Assembly (NCBI GenBank): GCA_013334395.1
Contig: JAAXXS010000001.1
Location: 40,723 to 104,722 of the forward strand
Direction: 5' to 3'
DNA length: 64,000 bases
Source of the DNA: Holophagaceae bacterium
GTDB taxonomy: Bacteria; Acidobacteriota; Holophagae; Holophagales; Holophagaceae
Made by a program: the position numbers and the translations under genes. Below are positions 18,613-27,291 of this stretch, piece by piece (position 1 is the first letter of the stretch; each line of letters opens with the position of its first letter). The notes beneath the pieces were generated by a model. It saw nothing but the letters and a program-made list of their open reading frames with translations, did no database searches and was not told where the DNA came from.

Positions 18613-19974
18613 ATGGCGGACTGGCTTCCGGAACGACTCCCGGAAGATATCGATGCTGAGCGGTCGTTCCTGGCGACCTGCTGTGCCCCCGGTGCAGGCT
18701 TCATCGCCAGCGAGGCCGTATTCACTCTGACGGAAGAGGACTTCGTCCACCCTGCCCACCGGGCGGTCTTCCGGGCGCTGAAGACCCTGATCGAGGCCCA
18801 GGTCGAGGTGAACTCCCTCACCCTGAAGGACGCCCTGGATCAGGACGACAGCCTGAACAAGGTGGGCGGCTTCACGGGACTCACCGACATCCTGATGGCC
18901 GAGGACGTGGAGCGGCCCCAGGTGCTGGCCGACGTGATCCGCCGCAAGGCCAAACTGCGCCGCCTGGTCCACCTCGGCGCCCAGCTGGTCAGGCAGGCCG
19001 CCGAGGAGGAGGAGGCGCCGGAAGTGCTCGTGGACCTCACGGCCCAGAGCCTGTTCCAGCTCGCGCAAGGGGACGCCAAGACCAAGGGCCTGCTGTCCAT
19101 CCAGTCCGTCGCCGACGATGCCATGGTGCGCCTGGCCGACCGCATGGAAGGCCGCCTCTCCTCGGGCATCCGGGTGGGCTTCAGCCGCTTCGACGACCTG
19201 ACCCAGGGCTTCCAGCCGGGCAACCTCATCGTCCTCGCGGCGCGGCCCGGCATCGGCAAGACCGCCCTGGCCCTGAACTGGGTCCTCAACGCGGCCCGGG
19301 TGGGCGGCCACTGCGGAGCCTTCTTCAGCCTTGAGATGAGCCATGAGGAGGTCTTCATGCGCCTGCTAGCGGCGCAGAGCCAGACCAACATGAAGGACCT
19401 CCAGTCCGGCCGGGCCTCGGGTCAGATGGAGAAGGTCCTGGAGAGCCGCGATGCGCTGGTCCAGATGCCGCTCTACATCTGCGACCAGGCCTCCATCACC
19501 GTGCCGCTCATCCAGAACATGATCGTGAAGCAGGGCAGCCAGAACAACCGCCGTGTGGAGTTCGTGATCGTGGACTACCTGCAGCTCATCAGCAGCCCCG
19601 AGGGCAGCCGCGGGGCCAAGCAGAACGAGGCCGTCCGCATCGGCGAGATCAGCCGCGGTCTGAAGATCATGGCCAAGGACTTCGGCATCCCCGTGGTGGT
19701 GCTCTCCCAGCTCAACCGCGAGGTGGAGCACCGCACCGGCGGCCGGCCCCAGCTGAGCGACCTGCGGGACTCGGGCGCCATCGAACAGGACGCGGACATG
19801 GTGGCCTTCATCCACCGGAAGATGATGCCGTCCGCCAACGAAGAGCCCGACAACACCGCCGAGCTGATCGTGGCCAAGCACCGCAACGGGCCAACTGGCC
19901 TCATCCAGCTGCACTTCACGGGTGAGCATGCGCTGTATCGCGAGCTGATCCGGGAGACCAGCAGCTTCGGGTGA
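18613..19974 (+). CDS. dnaB: Replicative DNA helicase DnaB
   Basis: MADWLPERLPEDIDAERSFLATC; RPGIGKTALALN; FFSLEMSHEEVFMRLLAAQS; VDYLQLIS; SQLNREVEHR. Confidence 0.94.
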   Translation: MADWLPERLPEDIDAERSFLATCCAPGAGFIASEAVFTLTEEDFVHPAHRAVFRALKTLIEAQVEVNSLTLKDALDQDDSLNKVGGFTGLTDILMAEDVERPQVLADVIRRKAKLRRLVHLGAQLVRQAAEEEEAPEVLVDLTAQSLFQLAQGDAKTKGLLSIQSVADDAMVRLADRMEGRLSSGIRVGFSRFDDLTQGFQPGNLIVLAARPGIGKTALALNWVLNAARVGGHCGAFFSLEMSHEEVFMRLLAAQSQTNMKDLQSGRASGQMEKVLESRDALVQMPLYICDQASITVPLIQNMIVKQGSQNNRRVEFVIVDYLQLISSPEGSRGAKQNEAVRIGEISRGLKIMAKDFGIPVVVLSQLNREVEHRTGGRPQLSDLRDSGAIEQDADMVAFIHRKMMPSANEEPDNTAELIVAKHRNGPTGLIQLHFTGEHALYRELIRETSSFG

Positions 19975-19986
19975 TGCGGCAGGAGC

Positions 19987-21312
19987 CTACTCCAGCCCGA
20001 AGGTGGAGTTCTCCAGCTCCTTTTTGACGAAGGCCATGAACAGGTCGCCGGTGGCGCCGTCGATGATGCGGTGGTCGAAGCCCAGGCTGCTGAACATCAT
20101 CTGCCGGATGGCGATGAAGTCCGTGCCGTCGGGGCCGGTGACCACCACGGGGCGCTTCACGATGGCGCCCACGCCCTGGATGGCCACCTGGGGCTGGTTG
20201 ATGATGGGCAGGCCGAAGGTGTCCCCGTAGACCCCGGGATTCGTGATGGTGAAGGTGCCGCCGCTGATCTCGTCGGGCTTGAGCTGCTTGGCGCGAGCGC
20301 GCTCGGCCAGGTCGTTGAGGCTGCGGGCCAGCCCGCCGAGGTTCATCATGTCCGCGTTGCGCACCACGGGCACGATGAGGCCCCAGTCCAGGCTCACGGC
20401 GATGCCGAGGTTGATGTCCTGCTTGTAGACGATGCTGTCGCCGTCCACGGAGGCGTTGACGACGGGATAGGCCCGCAGGGCCTTGCAGGCCGCCATCATC
20501 ACGAAGGGCAGGAAGCTGAGCTTGGTGCCGAACTGGGCTTCGAAGGCCTGCTTGTGCTTGTTGCGCAGCTGCGCGACCCGGGTCATGTCGATCTCAAAGA
20601 CCGTGTAGACATGAGCCGAGGTCCGGCGGCTGGCGACCATGCCGTCGGCGATGACCTTCCGCATGCGGCTCATGGGTTCCACCTTCACGCGCTCGCCGGG
20701 GGCGAAGGCGGGCAGGGCGGGGGCCGGTGGCACAGCCAAAGCGGGCAGCAGGCCCATGGTGGGTGCCGAGGGATCATGGACCGCCGGCAGGACCGGCGCG
20801 ATGCCGGCCGGGGCTGGCGCCGCGGCGGGCGGATGGGCCAGGTGGGCCTCCAGGTCCTCCCGCGTAACGCGACCGGCCTGGCCAGTGCCCTGGAGCCGGC
20901 TGAGGTCGATACCGTGCTGGCGGGCCATCTCCCGCACCAGCGGGCTGCTCTTGGTGCGGAGCCGGTCCTCCAGGCTGTTCGCGTCCTCGATCCCCCCTGT
21001 CTGGGGAGCCGCGGCGGCAGCTGGGGCCACCGCTGGCGCGGTGGCCGGGGCGACGGCGCCCGCGGGCTTCTCGGAGGCGTCCCCGATGCGCGCCACCACG
21101 GTGCCCACGGGCACCGTGAGGTTTACGTCCACCAGGATCTCCAGCAGCGTGCCCGTGGCCGGGGCGGGGATCTCCGCGTCCACCTTGTCCGTGCTGATCT
21201 CGTAGAGGGTCTCGTCCTTCACGATCGCATCACCCGCCCGCTTGTGCCACTTGAGCACCGTGGCTTCAGCAATGCTCTCGCCCATCTGGGGCATGACGAC
21301 GTCAAAGGCCAT
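19987..21312 (-). CDS. Dihydrolipoamide acyltransferase E2 component of a 2-oxoacid dehydrogenase
   Basis: Lipoyl domain YEISTDKVDAEIPAPATG, peripheral-subunit-binding domain, C-terminal DHRIIDGATGDLFM. Confidence 0.9.
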   Translation of the reverse strand: MAFDVVMPQMGESIAEATVLKWHKRAGDAIVKDETLYEISTDKVDAEIPAPATGTLLEILVDVNLTVPVGTVVARIGDASEKPAGAVAPATAPAVAPAAAAAPQTGGIEDANSLEDRLRTKSSPLVREMARQHGIDLSRLQGTGQAGRVTREDLEAHLAHPPAAAPAPAGIAPVLPAVHDPSAPTMGLLPALAVPPAPALPAFAPGERVKVEPMSRMRKVIADGMVASRRTSAHVYTVFEIDMTRVAQLRNKHKQAFEAQFGTKLSFLPFVMMAACKALRAYPVVNASVDGDSIVYKQDINLGIAVSLDWGLIVPVVRNADMMNLGGLARSLNDLAERARAKQLKPDEISGGTFTITNPGVYGDTFGLPIINQPQVAIQGVGAIVKRPVVVTGPDGTDFIAIRQMMFSSLGFDHRIIDGATGDLFMAFVKKELENSTFGLE

Positions 21313-21321
21313 GGGGTGCTC

Positions 21322-22782
21322 CTAGGCAGGCAGGGGAGGGGTCTGGAGGTGGTGGGGGGTGAGGGACTGGAAGGCATGGGCCACCTCCAGCAGCTTGACA
21401 TCCGAAAGGGCCGGCCCGATGAGTTGGATGCCGACGGGCAGCCCCGCGGTGAGGCCCGCGGGCATGGAAAGGCACGGCAACCCCGCCAGGGAGGCTGGGA
21501 CGGTGTAGGCGTCCGCCAGATACATGGCCAGGGGATCGGTCGTGCAGGCCCCGAAGGGGAAGGCCACGCCGGGGCTGACGGGGGTGGCGAGCAGGTCCAC
21601 GGAGGCGAAGGCCTCGTCGAAGTCCCGGGCGATGAGGGTGCGGGCCTTGAGGGCCTTCAGGTAGAAAGCGTCGTAGTAGCCCTTGGACAGACAGAAGGTG
21701 CCAAGCAGGATCCGGCGCTTCACCTCGTCGCCCAGTCCGGCGTCCCGGGTTTCAGAGATCATGCCGGGCAGCGTCCCGGCCTGGACCCGGTGACCGAAGC
21801 GGACGCCGTCGAAGCGGCTCAGGTTGCTGGAGACCTCGCTGGTGCAGAGCAGGTAGTAGGTGTCGATGGCGTAGCGGGTGTGGGGCAGCCGGACCTCGCG
21901 GAGCTCGGCGCCCTGGTCGGCGAAGACCTGGAGGGCGGCCTCCAGGAGCCGCCGGGAGCCCGCCTCCAGGCCCTCGCCGAAGTAATCGGTGGGCACGCCG
22001 ATGCGGAGGCCCTTGAGCGGCGCAGGACCGAGCGGAAACAGGCGCTCCCGGCCGGGGAGCTCCACCGAGGTGCTGTCGAGGGGGTCCCGACCGGCCATGG
22101 GCTGGAGGGCCAGAGCGATGTCGGCGGCGCTGGCGGCCACGGGGCCCACCTGGTCCAGGCTGGAGGCCATGGCCGTGAGCCCATAGCGGCTGAGGACGCC
22201 ATAGGTGGGCTTGAGGGCGGTCACATTGCAGAAAGAGGCGGGCAGCCGGACGGAGCCGCCGGTGTCGCTGCCCAGGGCGAGGGGCGCGTAGCCCGCCGCC
22301 ACCGCCACGATGGAGCCGCTGCTGCTGCCGCCGGGCACCCGGCGGGTGTCCCAGGGGTTGCGTGTCGGCCCAAAGGCGCTGTATTCGCCGCTGGAGCCCA
22401 TGGCGAACTCGTCCATGTTCGCCTTGGCCACGGGCACCGCCCCGGCTGCCAGCAGGCGGCGCACCACCGTGGCGTCATAGGGGGCTAGGTAGCCCTGGAG
22501 CACCCGGGAGCCGCAGGACATGGGCAGCCCGGTCCAGTTCAGGTTGTCCTTGAGGACCATGGGCAGGCCGAGGACCGGGGATCGCTCCCCGGCTCGCAGC
22601 CGACGATCCGCCTGACGGGCGAGCTCGAGGCTCAGGCCTTCCTGCCTGGAGAGGACGGCGTTCAGCTGGCCGTCCAGGCGGTCCATGCGCTCGAAGGAGG
22701 CCCGGACCAGGGCTTCGGAGGAGAGGTCGCCGGCATCCAGGCCTTCGCGCCAGTCCACCGCCATGCCCAACCCCATGCGCAC
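21322..22782 (-). CDS. gatA: Asp/Glu-tRNA amidotransferase subunit A
   Basis: Amidase signature VPGGSSSGSIVAVAAGYAPLALGSDTGGSVRLPASFC; GLPMVLKDN. Confidence 0.93.
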   Translation of the reverse strand: MRMGLGMAVDWREGLDAGDLSSEALVRASFERMDRLDGQLNAVLSRQEGLSLELARQADRRLRAGERSPVLGLPMVLKDNLNWTGLPMSCGSRVLQGYLAPYDATVVRRLLAAGAVPVAKANMDEFAMGSSGEYSAFGPTRNPWDTRRVPGGSSSGSIVAVAAGYAPLALGSDTGGSVRLPASFCNVTALKPTYGVLSRYGLTAMASSLDQVGPVAASAADIALALQPMAGRDPLDSTSVELPGRERLFPLGPAPLKGLRIGVPTDYFGEGLEAGSRRLLEAALQVFADQGAELREVRLPHTRYAIDTYYLLCTSEVSSNLSRFDGVRFGHRVQAGTLPGMISETRDAGLGDEVKRRILLGTFCLSKGYYDAFYLKALKARTLIARDFDEAFASVDLLATPVSPGVAFPFGACTTDPLAMYLADAYTVPASLAGLPCLSMPAGLTAGLPVGIQLIGPALSDVKLLEVAHAFQSLTPHHLQTPPLPA

Positions 22783-22979
22783 TCCTCCAGCGCTTTCTAC
22801 TGTGCCACTTCGACGGGATCCCTTCCAGCCCGGGGCCCGGGTTTCCCGGGGGGAGAGAAGGCCTACCCAAGGATGCGGCTCTACCCAGGGACTGAAAATG
22901 AGCTAAGATCCTCTGCTCAAGCCCCCTAATTTCCGTCTCCTGCCTAGAGCCGGTCTATTGGGGCGCATCATGGAATCCA

Positions 22980-23693
22980 ATGAACCCATTCAACGTCCTG
23001 GAAATCTCAGCTGATGCTTCGCCCGAGGACATCAAGGCCGCCTACCATCGGCTGGCCAAGCGGTGGCACCCGGACCGGTTCATGGGCGAGGAGAAGGCCG
23101 AGGCGGAGGCGCGGTTCCGGGAGCTGGCAGAGGCCTTCAGCATCCTGAAGGATCCGGCCCGGCGCCTCCTGCTCCAGCATCAGCTGCCCAAGGCCCCGTC
23201 CAGCGGGGCCCCGGAACAGGAGTTGGCGCAGGAACGGACCCCGGAGGACTGGGCGGCCATGGCCAAAACGGCTTTCGAGGATGGCAAGGTGGATCAGGCT
23301 CGCGCCCTCATCCACTACGCGATCCGGCTCGATGGGGCCAAGCCTCAATACCACGCGCTGCTGGCCTCCATCCTGGAGCGGGAGGGCGGGGATCTCCGCG
23401 CCGTCGTGAAAGCCCTGGAGACTGCGGTCCGCCTCGCGCCTCGGGATGTGGAGAGCCACATCCGCCTGGCCCAGCACTTCCAGACCCTTGGACTCGCCGC
23501 CAGAGCCCAGGGCCATCTCCAGCTCGCCCGGGAGATCTCTCCCAATCACGCGAAGCTCCGCGCCCTCGATCGGCGCGCCAAGGGAGCCTCGGCCTCCCCT
23601 GGTTCGGGGCAGAAGCACGGGGCCCCCCAGGAGCCCCAGGGTGCCATTGATCAACTCAAGAGCCTGTGGGGCCGATTGACTGGGAAGGGCTGA
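22980..23693 (+). CDS. J-domain + TPR-like protein
   Basis: MNPFNVLEISADASPEDIKAAYHRLAKRWHPDRF (HPD motif) followed by TPR-like helices. Confidence 0.8.
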   Translation: MNPFNVLEISADASPEDIKAAYHRLAKRWHPDRFMGEEKAEAEARFRELAEAFSILKDPARRLLLQHQLPKAPSSGAPEQELAQERTPEDWAAMAKTAFEDGKVDQARALIHYAIRLDGAKPQYHALLASILEREGGDLRAVVKALETAVRLAPRDVESHIRLAQHFQTLGLAARAQGHLQLAREISPNHAKLRALDRRAKGASASPGSGQKHGAPQEPQGAIDQLKSLWGRLTGKG

Positions 23694-23695
23694 CC

Positions 23696-24463
23696 ATGGG
23701 AATTTTCGCTGCAGGTGTCACCGATGTCGGTTGTGTCCGAAAGCACAACGAGGACAGCCTGCTGTCTGATCCCGCCCTGGGCCTCTTCGTGGTGGCCGAC
23801 GGGCTCGGTGGTCATGCCGCGGGAGAGGTGGCCAGTCAGATCGTCGTGGAGACCGTCGGACGGTTCGTGGGGCAGACCCTTGAGAAGGACCGGACTTGGC
23901 CCGTGGAATACGATCCGTCGCTGAGCTACGACGGGAACCGGCTGAAGGTCTCGTTCCTGCTTTCGGACCAGGCCATCGCCGAGGACATCCGGCGCAACCC
24001 CGAGCGCGAGACCATGGGCTCCACGGTGGTCGCCGGCCTGTTCCACGGCGCCCGGGTGACCCTTGCCCATGTGGGGGACAGCCGCGCCTACATCCTCGGT
24101 CCCGAAGGCATCCGCCAGGTGACGCGGGACCACAGCTGGGTCGCAGAGCAGGTGGCCAATGGGGTGCTCACCCCCTCAGAGGCCCGGGTCCACCCCTTCC
24201 GGAATGTCATCACCCAGGCGCTCGGCAATGGGGGTGACCTGGACGTGGAGGTCCAGGAATTCGACCTCTCGGGTTCGGATCAACTCTTGCTTTGCTCAGA
24301 CGGACTGTCGGGAATGATCGCCGACAAGCAGATCTGGGAGATCGTCAGGGCCTCGAAAGACCTACAAAGTGCTGTGGAATCATTGATATTAGTAGCCAGG
24401 GAGCACGGAGGGGATGACAATATCACCGCGATTCTGGTAGGACTTGACTCCGAAGACGTGTGA
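23696..24463 (+). CDS. PP2C-family Ser/Thr phosphatase
   Basis: GCVRKHNEDSLL, VADGLGGHAAGEVAS, THVGDSRAYI-like AHVGDSRAYILG, GGDDNITAILV. Confidence 0.92.
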   Translation: MGIFAAGVTDVGCVRKHNEDSLLSDPALGLFVVADGLGGHAAGEVASQIVVETVGRFVGQTLEKDRTWPVEYDPSLSYDGNRLKVSFLLSDQAIAEDIRRNPERETMGSTVVAGLFHGARVTLAHVGDSRAYILGPEGIRQVTRDHSWVAEQVANGVLTPSEARVHPFRNVITQALGNGGDLDVEVQEFDLSGSDQLLLCSDGLSGMIADKQIWEIVRASKDLQSAVESLILVAREHGGDDNITAILVGLDSEDV

Positions 24464-24546
24464 ACTTACAACAATAGTTAACCTTGACCTAGTTCATTCC
24501 GACGCTACCCTTCCCTTATAGTTTATTTCTCCTAGTGAGGCATCCG

Positions 24547-25629
24547 GTGGGCCTTTTCGGTAGCAAAACCAAGAGCCTTGTCGGCTTGGACATTGGATCA
24601 AGTTCGGTTAAGGTCTGCGAGCTTCAGCTGGTAGGCAAGGGGGCGAATGCCCGCTACCGGCTTCAGAAGCTGGGCCTGGCGCCCCTTCCGGCCGATGCCA
24701 TCGTGGATGGCGACATCATGGATAGCAACGCGGTTGCGTCAGCTATCCGTCAGGTCCTGGCGGAACAAAAGATCAAGGCCAAGGAAGTCGCCATCTCCGT
24801 GTCAGGTCAGCAGGTGATGGTGAAGAAAGTGACTTTTCCTCTCATGAGCCAGGCCGAGTTGGCGGAGTCGGTCCGCTGGGAAGCGGAAAGCTTTTTCCCC
24901 GCAGGGCAGGGGTTGGACTCCTACGCCCTGGATTACTACCTCATCGAAGAGCGCGCCTCCGACGGCAACATGGATGTGGTGCTTGTGGCTTGCCGGAAGG
25001 ACAAACTCGAGGCTTATGTCAGCTGCGTGGCCCAGGCCGGCTGCGTGCCCAAGGTCGTGGACGTCGATGTCTTCGCCATTCAGAATGCCTATGAAATCAA
25101 TACCTCTGGCGGCAACCGGGATGAAGTCGTGGCCCTCGTGAACATGGGAGCGACCTTCACCAACCTGACCATGATGGTGGGGGGGAAGTCGGTCTTCTGG
25201 CGGGACATGGCCTGGGGCAGCAGCCGCTACTCCGAGAAGCTCATGGAGGACTGGGGTGTGAGCCGGGAGGCCGCGGAGCTCCTGAAGCGCAACCAGACGG
25301 CAGACGGGCGTGAGCCCGAGGAGGTTCACCCCTCCATCAACGCCGTCTCCGACGCCTTCGCCGATGAGCTCACCCGGACCCTCGACTTCTTCAAGAGCAG
25401 CTTCAAGGTGGACCGCCTGGACCGGGTGCTGGTTTCAGGTGGGGGTTCCATGTCCTATGGGCTGCTGGAGATCCTCGGCGATCGGCTGCGCGTGGCGGTG
25501 GAGCGGTTCAATCCCTTCTCGCTGATCGAGGTTGATGGTCGGACCGAGGATCCCGTGACGGTCCGAGACATCGGCGGCGCTGCGGCGGTCGTTGTCGGGC
25601 TGGCCATGCGCCAAGTGGGGGACCGATGA
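24547..25629 (+). CDS. pilM: Type IV pilus assembly protein PilM
   Basis: LFGSKTKSLVGLDIGSSSVKVCEL; actin-like fold; GTG start inferred. Confidence 0.93.
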   Translation: MGLFGSKTKSLVGLDIGSSSVKVCELQLVGKGANARYRLQKLGLAPLPADAIVDGDIMDSNAVASAIRQVLAEQKIKAKEVAISVSGQQVMVKKVTFPLMSQAELAESVRWEAESFFPAGQGLDSYALDYYLIEERASDGNMDVVLVACRKDKLEAYVSCVAQAGCVPKVVDVDVFAIQNAYEINTSGGNRDEVVALVNMGATFTNLTMMVGGKSVFWRDMAWGSSRYSEKLMEDWGVSREAAELLKRNQTADGREPEEVHPSINAVSDAFADELTRTLDFFKSSFKVDRLDRVLVSGGGSMSYGLLEILGDRLRVAVERFNPFSLIEVDGRTEDPVTVRDIGGAAAVVVGLAMRQVGDR

Positions 25630-26225
25630 TCAAGATCAACCTGCTCGGTGATGCGCTGGCCCAGACCGGGGGCAAGAAGGGCGGTGACAAGACCGCCGCC
25701 GAACCGGCCCAGATCTACACGGGTGAGGGCAGCAGTCGCTCCAGCCTGCCCATTGCCGGGGTGGTGGTGGGCCTGGCCTTCACGGCCCTGGGGGGCATCT
25801 ACTTCCTCTGGCTGAATAACGAGGTCGCCAAGGCGGAGCGGAAGAAGGCCGAGCTGGAAATCGACCGGAAGCAATACGAGCCCTACATCGCCCTCGAGAA
25901 GAAGTTCCGCGAGAAGAAGGAAGCCCTGCAGAAGAAGGAAGAAGTGATGACCACCCTCAAGCGCCAGCAGGCCCTGCCGGTGCATTTCCTCGAGGAGCTG
26001 GCCAACAGCCTGCCGGACGATGTGTGGTTCAAGCGGGTCGCCCAGAAGGGCTCGCTCGTCACCATTGAAGGGGAAGGTCGCAACTTCGAGGCCATCAACG
26101 CCTTCTATGGCAACCTGCAGTCCAGGACCCGCTGGTTCAAGAAGATCGCCTACCCGGGCGCGAAACGGGGGGCCAACGGCGCCTTCGAATTCACCATCTC
26201 CTTCGAACTCCAGAACGCCGTCTGA
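25626..26225 (+). CDS. pilN: Type IV pilus assembly protein PilN
   Basis: MIKINLLGDA..., single TM and coiled coil, position after pilM. Confidence 0.88.
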   Translation: MIKINLLGDALAQTGGKKGGDKTAAEPAQIYTGEGSSRSSLPIAGVVVGLAFTALGGIYFLWLNNEVAKAERKKAELEIDRKQYEPYIALEKKFREKKEALQKKEEVMTTLKRQQALPVHFLEELANSLPDDVWFKRVAQKGSLVTIEGEGRNFEAINAFYGNLQSRTRWFKKIAYPGAKRGANGAFEFTISFELQNAV

Positions 26226-26233
26226 GGTAGGCC

Positions 26234-26839
26234 ATGAATCCCCAACTTCAGAAACAGATTGGCTTGGGCGCACTGGTTGGCATCCTCCTGACTGGCCTGG
26301 TCTACTTCTACCTCGGTGGGAAGCGCACCGATCTTGAGGCGCTCCACGCCGATAACCGCAGCCTCCAGGCCCAGGTGGACAAGGGCAAGCTCCTCAAGGC
26401 GAGCTACGAAAAGCTGCGCGAAGAGGTGGCCAAGCAGGACAAGCGCATCGAGGAGCTGATCAAGATCATGCCCTCCGACACCGACTACGGCGAGATCCCC
26501 TATCGCATCAAGAAGCTCGCCGACGACGCGGGCATCGACCAGGTCGCCTTCTCGCTCAGGCCCGAACGCAAGGACGCCTATTACACAGAGAAGCCCGTGG
26601 AGTTCGAGTTCCGCGTGGGCTACCACGCCTTCGGACAGTTCGCCTCCCTGGTCTCGGGCTACGACAAGATCATCAACGTCTCCAACATCGAGTTCATCCG
26701 GAAGGCTGATGTCCGCACCCTCTATCCCGCCACGGTGAAGTGCACCATCAGCGCTTTCGTCTACAATCCGGAACCTCCCCCGGCTGAACCTGTCAAGAAG
26801 CCTGCTGCGGCCCCACCCCGTGCCGGCAAGGAGGACTGA
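26234..26839 (+). CDS. pilO: Type IV pilus assembly protein PilO
   Basis: Single TM + coiled coil, position in pilMNOPQ. Confidence 0.87.
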   Translation: MNPQLQKQIGLGALVGILLTGLVYFYLGGKRTDLEALHADNRSLQAQVDKGKLLKASYEKLREEVAKQDKRIEELIKIMPSDTDYGEIPYRIKKLADDAGIDQVAFSLRPERKDAYYTEKPVEFEFRVGYHAFGQFASLVSGYDKIINVSNIEFIRKADVRTLYPATVKCTISAFVYNPEPPPAEPVKKPAAAPPRAGKED

Positions 26840-26847
26840 GGCCGCCT

Positions 26848-27291
26848 ATGATCCGTCGAACCCTCCCTCTCACCCTGCTCTTTGGCTCCGTCCTGCTCGC
26901 CCAGGCCCCTGGGGGACCCGTGCCGCTTCCGGCCCCAGGCTCTGCGCCTGTCGAGGATGTGGGCATCATCAAGGCCACGCCCTACAAGCCCGTCATCAAT
27001 CGGGATCCGTTCTCCGCTCCGCGGGATGAACGACCGGTCGATGCCCTGGACATCCTGGACGACATCGCCGTCAAGGGGATGATCCGCAAGGATGGCAAGA
27101 ACTTCGCGATCATCTCGGACAGCCGCGGCAACATCCGCTGGCTGCCTGCCGGTCACCGGTTCAAGGATGCGGAGATCACGGCCATCAATGAAAAGTCGGT
27201 CACATTCCATCAGTGGGAATTGAACACGACCAATCGCTCGATATTCCGGACTGTTACGAAGACGTTCAAGCGTGAGGAGGGTAAACGATGA
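26848..27291 (+). CDS. pilP: Type IV pilus assembly protein PilP
   Basis: Signal peptide; RDPFSAPRDERPVDALDILDDIAVKGMIRKDGKNFAIISDSRGNIRWLPAGHR. Confidence 0.82.
   Translation: MIRRTLPLTLLFGSVLLAQAPGGPVPLPAPGSAPVEDVGIIKATPYKPVINRDPFSAPRDERPVDALDILDDIAVKGMIRKDGKNFAIISDSRGNIRWLPAGHRFKDAEITAINEKSVTFHQWELNTTNRSIFRTVTKTFKREEGKR

Noticed and set aside
15240-18821. 1193-aa antisense ORF opposite the CehA-like gene
   Set aside because: Shadow ORF of high-GC DNA; no recognisable domain.
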